Below are positions 23,902 through 34,339 of a DNA stretch of 64,000 nucleotides, piece by piece. Below the pieces are notes generated by a model. That model had not been told where the DNA came from. It saw only the letters and a list, made by a program, of their open reading frames with translations, and ran no database searches. A program made the translations under genes and the position numbers. The number at the start of each line of letters is the position of its first letter. Position 1 is the first letter of the stretch. The DNA comes from Artocarpus heterophyllus (lineage: Eukaryota > Streptophyta > Magnoliopsida > Rosales > Moraceae): NCBI GenBank assembly GCA_025403435.1, contig CM046333.1, positions 34,555,521 through 34,619,520 on the forward strand, written 5' to 3'.

Positions 23902-26058
23902 TGTAATGTCCCGAAATTTATTTAATATTAATGTAATGTAAATGATGAATTAGTGTGCCATAATTAAAGTTTTAACTTTAATTAGATTATTTGGTTGGAT
24001 ATTTAGTTTTTGGTTGTTTTGTTAAATTGATACATTCAAATGATTTCTTATAGATTTAAAATGATGTTTTGAGTTTTAAAACACAACAATTTGTAAAATG
24101 TTAAAAATACTCTGTTTTGCAAAACCGTAGGCGGCACATGGTTTTCGCACAGTAAAACCGCCCACCGATTTTCTCTATTTATTTCCTTCTTCTCTCTCTC
24201 TCTTCACTCAGCTTCCTCACTCTCTCTCTCTTCCCTCCCGTGGTTCCCTCTCGGCAGCTCTCTCTCTCAAATTTCTCTTTCAAAAATTTTTGAACTCCAT
24301 TCGAATCCAAGCTTCGGAACAGCAAGGAGGAAGCTCGGGGACGTGATTCGGCAACCGAGAACGCGGATTGAAGCTTCGATTTGAGGTTAGATTCGAAATT
24401 TCTAAACTTTTTACAAAATTTTCAATTTTGCGTGTTTTTGAAATCTAAGTTTGTTTTAGCTTAGAAAACCGTGGATTTGTGTTAAATGAACTTAGAACAA
24501 CTAGAATCTAAGCCTAGATTGAAGAAAAACGGATTGGATTCAAGATTTTCATTTTTCTCCTCTTTTTCTCATTTTCGGATTTTTGAGGATTTCGAGTTCA
24601 AATGTTGTTTAAATGATTCCAAACATGTTTTAGAATGTTTTTCTATCAACTATAGTTGTTTTTCATGCCTGGGATTTGAGAAAAACAGGTTAGAAACAAG
24701 ATTTGGATTTTGGGGATCGAGAAACCCGTGGCTGGGATTTCTGGATCTTCCCAGTTCGGCAGGCCGAAGTTCATGTTCGGCAGGCCGGAGTGATGATCGG
24801 CAGGCCGGTGTTCTTCCGACCGGCAGGCCGAATCTGGGGAAATGTTCGGCAGGCCGAACCTCGTTTCCGGCAGGCCGAACTGTACAGTTCGGCAGGCCGA
24901 AGCAGGGCGTCCGGCAGGCCGACCGAGGCATGGAAAATTTTGTGATTTTTACCCGATTTCACTGTTTTGAACCCTGATTTAAATCCCAACCTTATAGGAT
25001 GATTTTAATGATACAAATGGCACACTAGGACATCATGAAATGATTTAGTATCATAGAATGTCTCGAACTAGATATTGATTGACTTAGTTTGTATCTAGGA
25101 TTGTTCGTGGTTCCGTGGAGCTAACGTATAGCGGATCGGGATTACGGTGTGGGGTACCGGCACGAGTACTGAGGTAGGACTTCTATCCTATTTCTTTGGT
25201 AGCCTGGTTTTGAAATGATTTGGCTTCGAAAAGGATTTCTATCAAAATGTTTTCAACGGTTGTTTGAAAATGGTTTTATCGGTTATATTTTTATATACCG
25301 TGACATGAAATGAATTTCATAATGAATGTAATTGACAACACTCGGTAATTGGGTTTTGAATGATAATGATAATAAACACATGGGCATGATGCCATATCAG
25401 AGATCGGGTCGTGATCGACCTTGGGGGCAGGTCCCGAAACCCAGCTGGGCCACTACGGTGGTGATTTCATGGTTTGCCTAGGTAAAAGTAAATTGGTGTT
25501 TTGATTTGACGAGTAGACTGTTCTGTGTCAGAACGGTTCTACTCAATTTATTTATTTATTTATTCAAGTTCCCTTTCTGTATAACTCCTGATAATGTTAT
25601 GTTTCTTTGTATTAAATTATTTTATAAAACTTAGTCCTACTGAGCCTTTCGCTCACGTTTTATCTGTTTTAAATTCCCCCCTCTAGGTGGTTTCCCATTT
25701 AGGTTTGGAGAAGATTCTTCGGACCGAACTCAGGAGCAATAGGAGAATTTATTTATATTCTGTATTATTAAACAAGGCATGTAAGACTTAACTTTAATTG
25801 TACTTGGACTGTAATTGTATTTGTGATATTATCAGATCCATGTGTGTGCACAAGTTGTGGGTTGTGGAACCCATATTCGCGGTTTTTATTCAATTGTTGT
25901 TATTTGTTTAATGATTTTAAATTCTTTATCAAATGTGGTGGAAAAATCTTCTTTATTTCTTGCTTAATTGGATTTTTAAACCCTTAATTTCAATTAAACT
26001 CTCCTTTAATTAACCTAAATATTCCGCCACGTCACCTCCCGTACTCCGGGGCGTGACA
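23902..26058 (+). repeat. 5' LTR of the gypsy element
   Basis: It runs from TGTAATGTCCCG to GGCGTGACA and is followed after three bases by the primer site. A core-promoter-like CTATTTAT lies near 24175, followed by CT-rich pyrimidine patches. Eight copies of CGGCAGGCCG lie at about 24755-24922. By eye the first ~1.87 kb equals the 3' LTR, whereas the last ~290 bp differ at many sites. Confidence 0.95.
24755..24922. repeat. Cluster of eight CGGCAGGCCG motifs (5' LTR)
   Basis: Eight copies of the near-palindrome CGGCAGGCCG, often extended to TTCGGCAGGCCGAA, occur with 9-15 bp spacers inside the LTR downstream of the putative promoter. Each could fold as a tiny hairpin or bind a dimeric factor. 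The function is unknown. Confidence 0.85.
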
Positions 26059-26061
26059 GAA

Positions 26062-26073
26062 TGGTATCAGAGC
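26062..26073 (+). promoter_or_regulatory. Primer binding site (initiator tRNA-Met type)
   Basis: TGGTATCAGAGC begins four bases after the end of the 5' LTR. This is the standard plant primer site complementary to the 3' end of initiator tRNA-Met, used to start minus-strand DNA synthesis. Confidence 0.9.
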
Positions 26074-26124
26074 GCCAGGTTATGAACCTTGGGAATTGTG
26101 CACACATAGGTTTGACAATGAAAT

Positions 26125-28096
26125 TGTAACGCCCCTATATGGGGGTTAACAGTTTTTAATGAGATAAAATAAAAATAAATAATAAAAGTAAAACCTTAAA
26201 AATAAAATTTGCCCGGGACTTAAATGAAAACTCTCAACTCAAAAATAAAAATATAAACGATAAATAAACCACAGTTTTAATGTAGCACCTTAAATTTAAT
26301 AATATAAACTGTTGTCATCATCATTTTAACCCTCAACACATTGTAATACAGTCACAGAAAGTAACAATTGATGCTTACATTATCATGAAGAACATTCTCA
26401 ACAATTGAAGCAGTCCCATGTAATATAGCTACATCACGTCCTCAACTATATTTCTCGTAGCCACCTCACACTTAGTGAGTCCTGAAAAGATATAAACATA
26501 AGGGTATGAGCAACACTATGCTCAGTAGAGAAAGCCATTACTCACCTTCAGGTTTTTATCATTACCACATTAAAATCTGCATGATTAGTAGGTTACATCA
26601 TATTCCAGATTATAAGGTTTATTATGATCACATCTTATGGATACCGTAGTTAATCATTACCAAGTGTCATAATTACACATTTATACAAATATTACCAATC
26701 ATCATTGTTCCTAGGTATCCATGTTAAATTGAGTATCACTCAACTCATCGAAACCCAAATGGGCGCACTTGATCACCCTATAAACATTCCAAGGGTGTTC
26801 CGGTGAGGGGACATCAAGCCCCGAGTCCTCACCAAATCAATTCCTGTACAGTGTGTTCTGGGACTTTCAACCCAAGGAAGCGTCATCACCTTCCCCCTAT
26901 TTTACCTTTTAGGGTATTCATGCCCAAGGACGTAACCGTCGCCCTTTTCATGTCTCACAATTTCTCTATATTAAATCATTATTAATAGAGTTAATTTTCC
27001 TAACCATGCTTCTCAATTTATAACATGTGTCAATTCATTATGTTCCTCGCCGTACAATACAAGACGAGTCCATGTCATAGTTTCATATGTGATACACATA
27101 TAATATCAGTTCAACATAGATATATATATATTGCAGCAAAACAATCAATTTTAATTCTATAAAAACCTCACAAAAGATGAGTAATAGAATCCCTACCTTT
27201 TAAGCTTATCAACAGTCTCTTAATCCTGGAATCAATTAACGTTAGCTCCATACTCCCTTGATCCTAAGGCGTGCATAAGGACAATTAAAACTAAAGCACA
27301 ACATACAACTACATTCATAAAATTTATTTTAATTTAATCTTAGAATTTCAAGAAATAACCACTGCCCATAGAGGTATTACAAAGTTTAACAATATAAATT
27401 TTCTGTCTAGGGCATATACACTTAGACTTCATACATATGCTCCAAAATAGCAACAAACATAAACTTAGGTTTAAGAACGCAAATTTGAATAATCCTTTAG
27501 TATAAAAGAAAATTTATAAATGAAAACTAAATTTGTTCATAAGATTCTAACCTCGGATTATGGTTAGTTGGAAGCTTGAAATGGCTTCAAAACAGGTTCC
27601 TTTACTTCGGTATGACTGAAATTCTTGCTCAAATGGAGGTGATGGTGGCTGATTTTTATGGCTGCCTTGAAGAAGTTCTCTAAGTATTTTGCTTCAGCAA
27701 AGAAATAAGAAGAAGAGTGTGGGAACCGTGGAAGAGAAAGGAAGAAAAGATGAAGTCTTTGAAGAGAAGTGATAAAAACAATTATGGAGGAGACATGTTG
27801 AAGCATGTCACGGAGGAAATAAAGAAAATGAGGGTCAAGAGTAGTTGGAAAAGATATCCTTATGTCTCATCTAAAGACTTTAACACACATAATGCCAATA
27901 TGACATTTTTGAGATTTATTAGAAGTTCTAAGGCTTTTTAGTAATCATACTAAATAAATATAGGAGAATTTTAGAAAATTTAAAAATAGATAAAAATAAA
28001 TATTATAAAATAAATTTAAATGAAGCAATTTTTTTTTATACACTAAAAATTAATTTAATTACCTCAATACCCGTTAGGAGAATAACGGGTGTCACA
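26125..28096 (-). repeat. 3' LTR of LOG-LTR copy 1
   Basis: A direct repeat of 32323-34295 with TG...CA ends on the coding strand. It is preceded on that strand by the purine tract AAGGGGGGTAGAGC. Relative to copy 2 it lacks a 387-bp block that would sit between its two TTTATGAA motifs. Confidence 0.95.
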
Positions 28097-28112
28097 GCTC
28101 TACCCCCCTTAA
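28097..28112 (-). promoter_or_regulatory. Polypurine tract of LOG-LTR copy 1
   Basis: On the coding strand TTAAGGGGGGTAGAGC directly abuts the 3' LTR. It is preceded by GAGGACGAAATTTCTT, a sequence also found just upstream of the gypsy polypurine tract. Confidence 0.85.
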
Positions 28113-29049
28113 AGAAATTTCGTCCTCGAAATTTCAATTCTAGCAATACTAGTAAAAATTTTAATTCCATTATGATTCCAATTCCGAGTCTAAACCGTTA
28201 ATGTTGTTTGTCCTCCAATTTAAGTCATCGTATCTCCACTTATTTACTTGCATAATAAATCTTACTCCTAAATCCCTCAATGAGAGTATTTCTGACAAGT
28301 TTCAACTTATAACACCGTATAATAGTCTAAGAATCTGATCAGGCATACATATTGACCATATCATGATTCCAGTCCTTCATTGTCCATGGACTGTGATTTA
28401 CAATCACATTTAAGGAGATTGCCAGAGAAATTTTATATACTTCATCTTTAGGTTCCTTTTCCTTTTTGAGTAAGGAAAAGTCAAATATATTTGATTTCAT
28501 ACCTCAACTAATAAACTAAAACATAATCATAAAACATATATCACAAACACTTATATTCAAAACCATACATTAAACTTATTCATAGAGATATTAAACGGAA
28601 TCTCTGGTTGTAGACAAACCCGACATATTTTTCATTAAACAGCTATCATCATGACACAAACATTCAACCCAAATAATATATTCATATTTCATATGGAATA
28701 TCCCCATAATTGACTCTGGTACTTCCACATAATATTAACAGAATATTACACATTACAAACATAATACGGATACGTTTCGAGAGTACAAGGCACTCCGTAT
28801 ACCAGCTATCCATATCATGCATGCTTATAGAATACAAAAACATCGATAAACAAAAGATCGGACCTTAAGAAGGATGCGTTTCGAGAGCATCAAGTACTCC
28901 GTATCCAGCCATCCCGGCATTAGGCTCAATGAATCTAAAAGATTGAACAACAACGTACCACAAGAAACACAGAATACAAGGCAAACGGTTATTCGTAACA
29001 CACGAAATACGGACACACATGCCTACATGCCAAAGATAAAACAAAAAGA

Positions 29050-29700
29050 TTACAGATGGAGATTCAAATCAATTGGCCGCTCCCGGCTTTCTCTTTCCCA
29101 TTCAAGCTTGGATGTTGCAGTGTCGGATTCTGGATGTATGATTTGCATTTTATCTATCAATTCCTCAGCTGTTGAAGCAGTGACAAAGATTTGTCTCTCC
29201 GATTCTGTAGTGATGTTTTCTTCCACAGCGTAATCTAGAAATTTCAAAAGACCGTCATAAAAACCCTTTACGTTCAGCAGACCCAAAGGTTTGGAATAAA
29301 AGCCCAACAATTGCCCACAAGCAACTATAAATATTTCCTCAAGAGTACCTAGACCACCAGGTAATGCTATAAAAGCATCAGAATTATAGATTATGTCTTT
29401 AAAATTTTTAGGGATACTCCTGACTCCTTCTCCCTTACCTATGGCTTCCTTACAAAGGTTTCCTTCAACTGGAATATGAGGCCAAATTCTTACATCAGTA
29501 GCGTCACTAGACCTAGCTGCTAGTGCCATATTTACCATCATTTTTATACTACCACCCCCATAGATTATGTTAATCTTCTTGCGTGCTAGGACTTGCCCTA
29601 AGTGATTTGCAGCTTCTAAATAAGCTTTATCTTTTCCAAGGCTGGAACCACAAAAGACACAGACATTCTTTATTTTCTTCGTGGACTGGGAGGTAGACAT
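29050..29700 (-). CDS. LOG (LONELY GUY) family protein carried by LOG-LTR copy 1
   Basis: An intact, intronless 216-residue frame from the ATG at 29700; an in-frame GTG 39 bp upstream extends the open frame but is unlikely to be used. LOG enzymes cut the ribose-phosphate from cytokinin nucleotides to free active cytokinin. The Rossmann-like LOG fold is clear: CVFCGSS near 14, YGGGS near 45, SDAFIALPGGLGTLEE near 115-130 with the family PGGxGTxxE motif, and a plant-like C-terminal TSKLEWE. Two parts normally conserved are changed: the Gly-rich loop after GGGS reads IKMMVNM, and the block that should carry the catalytic Arg (HxRK type) lacks it. Activity is therefore doubtful. Plant LOG genes normally have several introns, so this copy probably came from a spliced mRNA. 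Copy 2 differs by one residue. Confidence 0.88.
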   Translation of the reverse strand: MSTSQSTKKIKNVCVFCGSSLGKDKAYLEAANHLGQVLARKKINIIYGGGSIKMMVNMALAARSSDATDVRIWPHIPVEGNLCKEAIGKGEGVRSIPKNFKDIIYNSDAFIALPGGLGTLEEIFIVACGQLLGFYSKPLGLLNVKGFYDGLLKFLDYAVEENITTESERQIFVTASTAEELIDKMQIIHPESDTATSKLEWERESRERPIDLNLHL

Positions 29701-30450
29701 ATTTGGTTTATAGAAGTGGTTGCTTAATGTCTGCTCCACTTAGACTTCGGGTTCTACATGAGTTTTTAAAGATGAGAAATATACAAAAAGGGCTAAAGAG
29801 ATAGACGAGTAGGTAATGAAAAGGTAATCCAAAGATTTAAACAAAATCTTGTGCGGATAAGAAAGTAAGATAAGGTGATTGATAGTTTACAGAAAATTTG
29901 ATTCACTTTTTGAAAAAGATTAGACTCTAATTGTATAACTTTTGACAATTGAGAACAATTCGACAGAAGACCCTCATGACACAACTGTAGACTTTTTGAC
30001 AAATATACACCAAGTCTAGAAATTTAATATAAACGACAAATACTGTAGAACTTTTGAAATTTGAGACACAATCTTGAAATATCTGGATAAGCTTTTCAAA
30101 ATTCAAACATATTACTGTACCGTATGTGACGTGTCTGATAAGATAATATATTTTATTATATATATATTTAAGAAAATCATAAATTAAATAAGATATTAAC
30201 ACTTACTGTATCAATCTAATAATCACAATTATTTCAAACACAAAAGCAAATATTTTGAGTAAAAGAAAAACACAAACTGTTGAACATAAGCTAAAACTGC
30301 TTCAAATAAGTAAAGACTAAATAACCTTTATAGAGCGATGACTTATTCCCCATCCAGTTTTCTTATGGCTTGACAAACAGGATCTAAAAATACCATATTC
30401 CTGAGGCGTTGTCTTTCTGTATAAAATTTAGGCCAGAGTTTAAAAATAGC

Positions 30451-30864
30451 TCATTGAACATATCCACTAGGGTGACCGTGGATAGGAGGATGGATGCTAT
30501 CCAAGTTCTCCTTTGAAAGTCCATCCCTACAAAACCTTATTTTATCCTCTCTATTCGTAGACATATAACCAGGTGAAGTACATTTACCGTTACAATTTTG
30601 TCTTCCACATTTGTTACAAGTGACCACGATGGCACGAGCTCTTCTTTTCATTGCACTACGACTGGTACCTGTTCCTGGTAAACCGACATCTTGACTAAAG
30701 TCACTCGGACGGATTTTCCCCTCTATCAACATTCTCACATCACAAGGGATACCAAAACGCATAAGAATCCACAACCGAGTAATTCTAGCCTTGTATTTCT
30801 TTCTGAGAATCTTTTGGGAGAGTGATGGGAAATACTTTCTCAGGTGTTGGTACTTTGGGTCCAT
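30451..30864 (-). CDS. Basic cysteine-rich protein, carlavirus NABP-like, in LOG-LTR copy 1
   Basis: An intact 137-residue frame from the ATG at 30864. The N-terminal third is basic (KILRKKYKARITR near 18-30). A short hydrophobic stretch (about 31-47) follows, then a Gly/Ser linker, the basic patch KRRARA at 73-78, and a zinc-finger-like cluster Cys83-x2-Cys86-x4-Cys91-x3-Cys95 followed by a Pro-Gly. The order GxGxS, basic arginine patch, CxxC, C...C and PG matches the layout of carlavirus cysteine-rich nucleic-acid-binding proteins (Pfam Carla_C4). Members of that group act in infected cells as nucleic-acid binders, and some as silencing suppressors. The match is from pattern recognition only. 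A cellular zinc-knuckle origin remains possible. Two residues differ from copy 2. Confidence 0.6.
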   Translation of the reverse strand: MDPKYQHLRKYFPSLSQKILRKKYKARITRLWILMRFGIPCDVRMLIEGKIRPSDFSQDVGLPGTGTSRSAMKRRARAIVVTCNKCGRQNCNGKCTSPGYMSTNREDKIRFCRDGLSKENLDSIHPPIHGHPSGYVQ

Positions 30865-30899
30865 GATGAGATGAAAGAAGAGTAAATAGAAAGGAAAAA

Positions 30900-31140
30900 T
30901 TAAGATAGTAAATTACAGAATCCTAGAATTCCTTCTTCTTTTAGAGGAAAAGAAGAATTTTTTAATGAAAAAGAAGAGGATTTGCGATTTAGAGAGAAAA
31001 TAACAAATTAAGAGAGAAAAAGTGAACTCGGAGAAATAAGCTCCTATGCACAGTAAACGTATATGTAAACAATGATTAAACCACTGTATATGACACGTAT
31101 AGAAACCACGTGGGAGAGACAGTGTGAATCAAACTGATTT
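30900..31140 (-). promoter_or_regulatory. Possible internal promoter and leader upstream of the NABP-like gene
   Basis: On the coding strand a G-box CCACGTGG (about 31107-31114) is followed by a long pyrimidine-rich, CT-repeated leader that ends at the ATG. The same layout is kept in copy 2 (39705-39951). It looks like a captured promoter or leader rather than typical LTR-element interior, but no start site can be proven. Confidence 0.35.
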
Positions 31141-32303
31141 AAGATTTAAACTAGGCCCAAATGTTCTAAGTGAAAATGATCAGGTTGTTTCGGGCCTTGA
31201 CACATTTGGAACGAGTTAAATAACAAACATAAAATTGAAAACCAATTTGTATAAATCTTAAACCCAATTTAAAGCCCACTATAGATAAAGTTAATTATGA
31301 ACAACAAATCTAATTTAACGACAACAAGGATCTTCCTGAATGATCCAGCAACTCAAATAATTTTGTTTTAATCAAAACCTTATTGAACAATGCATACACC
31401 CATATGTTATTCTTAATACTCAACATCTATCAATGGATTCGTCATCATTGCTACCAAGGGTTTAGAATGTGACTAACCTTGAAATCAATACGATTTACGT
31501 CTTTCAACGTAGACCATATCAACGAACAAAGACACTAGATGTTACTACTTAAGAACATCTACAATCCCCACAATTCTACTCATACAATATATAATTTCCT
31601 CATATAACAAAACCTTAGGTAACCAAAAGATTCACTGATACACTTAAATACAATGTACGTAACGAAATATTCCAATTTTGATATTCATGCATTCTAGACT
31701 TTACACAGTCTCAACAGACCAAAAGTCTAACATTTATCTCTCTCAAGATTCAATACCATGATTCCCAACTTATATCATATTCCTTAAATAAATAGAACTT
31801 TTAAGAAAAGTTATTGACACTTATGTGCTCCATCGAATCCACACATAATCATTACTTAGGTTTGAATCAATTACGAAAAATTTGGCATATCTATGTCAAA
31901 CTTTAAAATCAATAAATCAAGCCTTATATTTCTTATTGTTTTTCACGAGACAAAAGGCTATTAAATCCTCGTATCTACACGAATTTCTCATCGTTTATAC
32001 GAATTATATATGCTTATAGATCCAAATATTATACGAATCTCTCATAAGCATTCTACTTATAAACTCATTCCATATAATTATCATTCCCTCATAACTATTA
32101 ATACTTTCCTTCTATGTAATTATTGTACTCATATAACTATTAATATTTTCATTCTATGGCCTTTCCATGTTACATCCTTCTAGACTGTATAAATCAAAGT
32201 GAAGGTTCATTTTGATGATGACAATGAAAATTCAGCTTCAAAACCATCTCAAAAATATATTTTTTTAAAGTGGTGCTACACTCCCTAGGTTAACCGAACC
32301 TAG

Positions 32304-32315
32304 GCTCTGATACCA
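32304..32315 (-). promoter_or_regulatory. Primer binding site of LOG-LTR copy 1
   Basis: On the coding strand TGGTATCAGAGC starts seven bases after the 5' LTR end. It is identical to the primer site of the enclosing gypsy element. Confidence 0.9.
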
Positions 32316-32322
32316 AAAATTC

Positions 32323-34295
32323 TGTAACGCCCCTATATGGGGGTTAACAGTTTTTAATGAGATAAAATAAAAATAAATAATAAAAGTAAAACCTTAAAAA
32401 TAAAATTTGCCCGGGACTTAAATGAAAACTCTCAACTCAAAAATAAAAATATAAACGATAAATAAACCACAGTTTTAATGTAGCACCTTAAATTTAATAA
32501 TATAAACTGTTGTCATCATCATTTTAACCCTCAACACATTGTAATACAGTCACAGAAAGTAACAATTGATGCTTACATTATCATGAAGAACATTCTCAAC
32601 AATTGAAGCAGTCCCATGTAATATAGCTACATCACGTCCTCAACTATATTTCTCGTAGCCACCTCACACTTAGTGAGTCCTGAAAAGATATAAACATAAG
32701 GGTATGAGCAACACTATGCTCAGTAGAGAAAGCCATTACTCACCTTCAGGTTTTTATCATTACCACATTAAAATCTGCATGATTAGTAGGTTACATCATA
32801 TTCCAGATTATAAGGTTTATTATGATCACATCTTATGGATACCGTAGTTAATCATTACCAAGTGTCATAATTACACATTTATACAAATATTACCAATCAT
32901 CATTGTTCCTAGGTATCCATGTTAAATTGAGTATCACTCAACTCATCGAAACCCAAATGGGCGCACTTGATCACCCTATAAACATTCCAAGGGTGTTCCG
33001 GTGAGGGGACATCAAGCCCCGAGTCCTCACCAAATCAATTCCTGTACAGTGTGTTCTGGGACTTTCAACCCAAGGAAGCGTCATCACCTTCCCCCTATTT
33101 TACCTTTTAGGGTATTCATGCCCAAGGACGTAACCGTCGCCCTTTTCATGTCTCACAATTTCTCTATATTAAATCATTATTAATAGAGTTAATTTTCCTA
33201 ACCATGCTTCTCAATTTATAACATGTGTCAATTCATTATGTTCCTCGCCGTACAATACAAGACGAGTCCATGTCATAGTTTCATATGTGATACACATATA
33301 ATATCAGTTCAACATAGATATATATATATTGCAGCAAAACAATCAATTTTAATTCTATAAAAACCTCACAAAAGATGAGTAATAGAATCCCTACCTTTTA
33401 AGCTTATCAACAGTCTCTTAATCCTGGAATCAATTAACGTTAGCTCCATACTCCCTTGATCCTAAGGCGTGCATAAGGACAATTAAAACTAAAGCACAAC
33501 ATACAACTACATTCATAAAATTTATTTTAATTTAATCGTAGAATTTCAAGAAATAACCACTGCCCATAGAGGTATTACAAAGTTTAACAATATAAATTTT
33601 CTGTCTAGGGCATATACACTTAGACTTCATACATATGCTCCAAAATAGCAACAAACATAAACTTAGGTTTAAGAACGCAAATTTGAATAATCCTTTAGTA
33701 TAAAAGAAAATTTATAAATGAAAAACTAAATTTGTTCATAAGATTCTAACCTCGGATTATGGTTAGTTGGAAGCTTGAAATGGCTTCAAAACAGGTTCCT
33801 TTACTTCGGTATGACTGAAATTCTTGCTCAAATGGAGGTGATGGTGGCTGATTTTTATGGCTGCCTTGAAGAAGTTCTCTAAGTATTTTGCTTCAGCAAA
33901 GAAATAAGAAGAAGAGTGTGGGAACCGTGGAAGAGAAAGGAAGAAAAGATGAAGTCTTTGAAGAGAAGTGATAAAAACAATTATGGAGGAGACATGTTGA
34001 AGCATGTCACGGAGGAAATAAAGAAAATGAGGGTCAAGAGTAGTTGGAAAAGATATCCTTATGTCTCATCTAAAGACTTTAACACACATAATGCCAATAT
34101 GACATTTTTGAGATTTATTAGAAGTTCTAAGGCTTTTTAGTAATCATACTAAATAAATATAGGAGAATTTTAGAAAATTTAAAAATAGATAAAAATAAAT
34201 ATTATAAAATAAATTTAAATGAAGCAATTTTTTTTTATACACTAAAAATTAATTTAATTACCTCAATACCCGTTAGGAGAATAACGGGTGTCACA
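32323..34295 (-). repeat. 5' LTR of LOG-LTR copy 1
   Basis: A direct repeat of 26125-28096, almost identical. TG...CA ends on the coding strand. It adjoins the target duplication GAAAT on the right and the primer site on the left. Confidence 0.95.
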
Positions 34296-34339
34296 GAAAT
34301 ACCTCTGACAGTCCAAATTTTGTTTTCAGAAGTGAGAGA

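Larger units (their letters stand above)
26125..34295 (-). mobile_element. LOG-LTR element copy 1: non-autonomous LTR retroelement carrying two non-retroviral genes
   Basis: The element is inserted in reverse between the primer site and gag of the gypsy element. The 5-bp duplication GAAAT lies at 26120-26124 and 34296-34300. LTRs are 34295-32323 (5') and 28096-26125 (3'), about 1972 bp each, starting TGTGACACC and ending GCGTTACA on the coding strand. Primer site and polypurine tract are present. The 4.2-kb interior lacks gag, protease, RT, RNase H and integrase. It encodes a cysteine-rich NABP-like protein and a LOG-family protein. The two LTRs differ by about two changes by eye (near 27346/33539 and 33723), so the insertion is young. 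Confidence 0.93.

Noticed and set aside
24486..24977. 163-codon frame in the gypsy LTR, repeated at 48555
   Set aside because: It lies wholly inside the LTR, its C-terminal half is just the CGGCAGGCCG repeat translated, and it has no family motif.
26803..26985. 60-codon frame antisense in every LOG-LTR LTR
   Set aside because: Opposite to element transcription, lacks motifs, and is explained by LTR copying.
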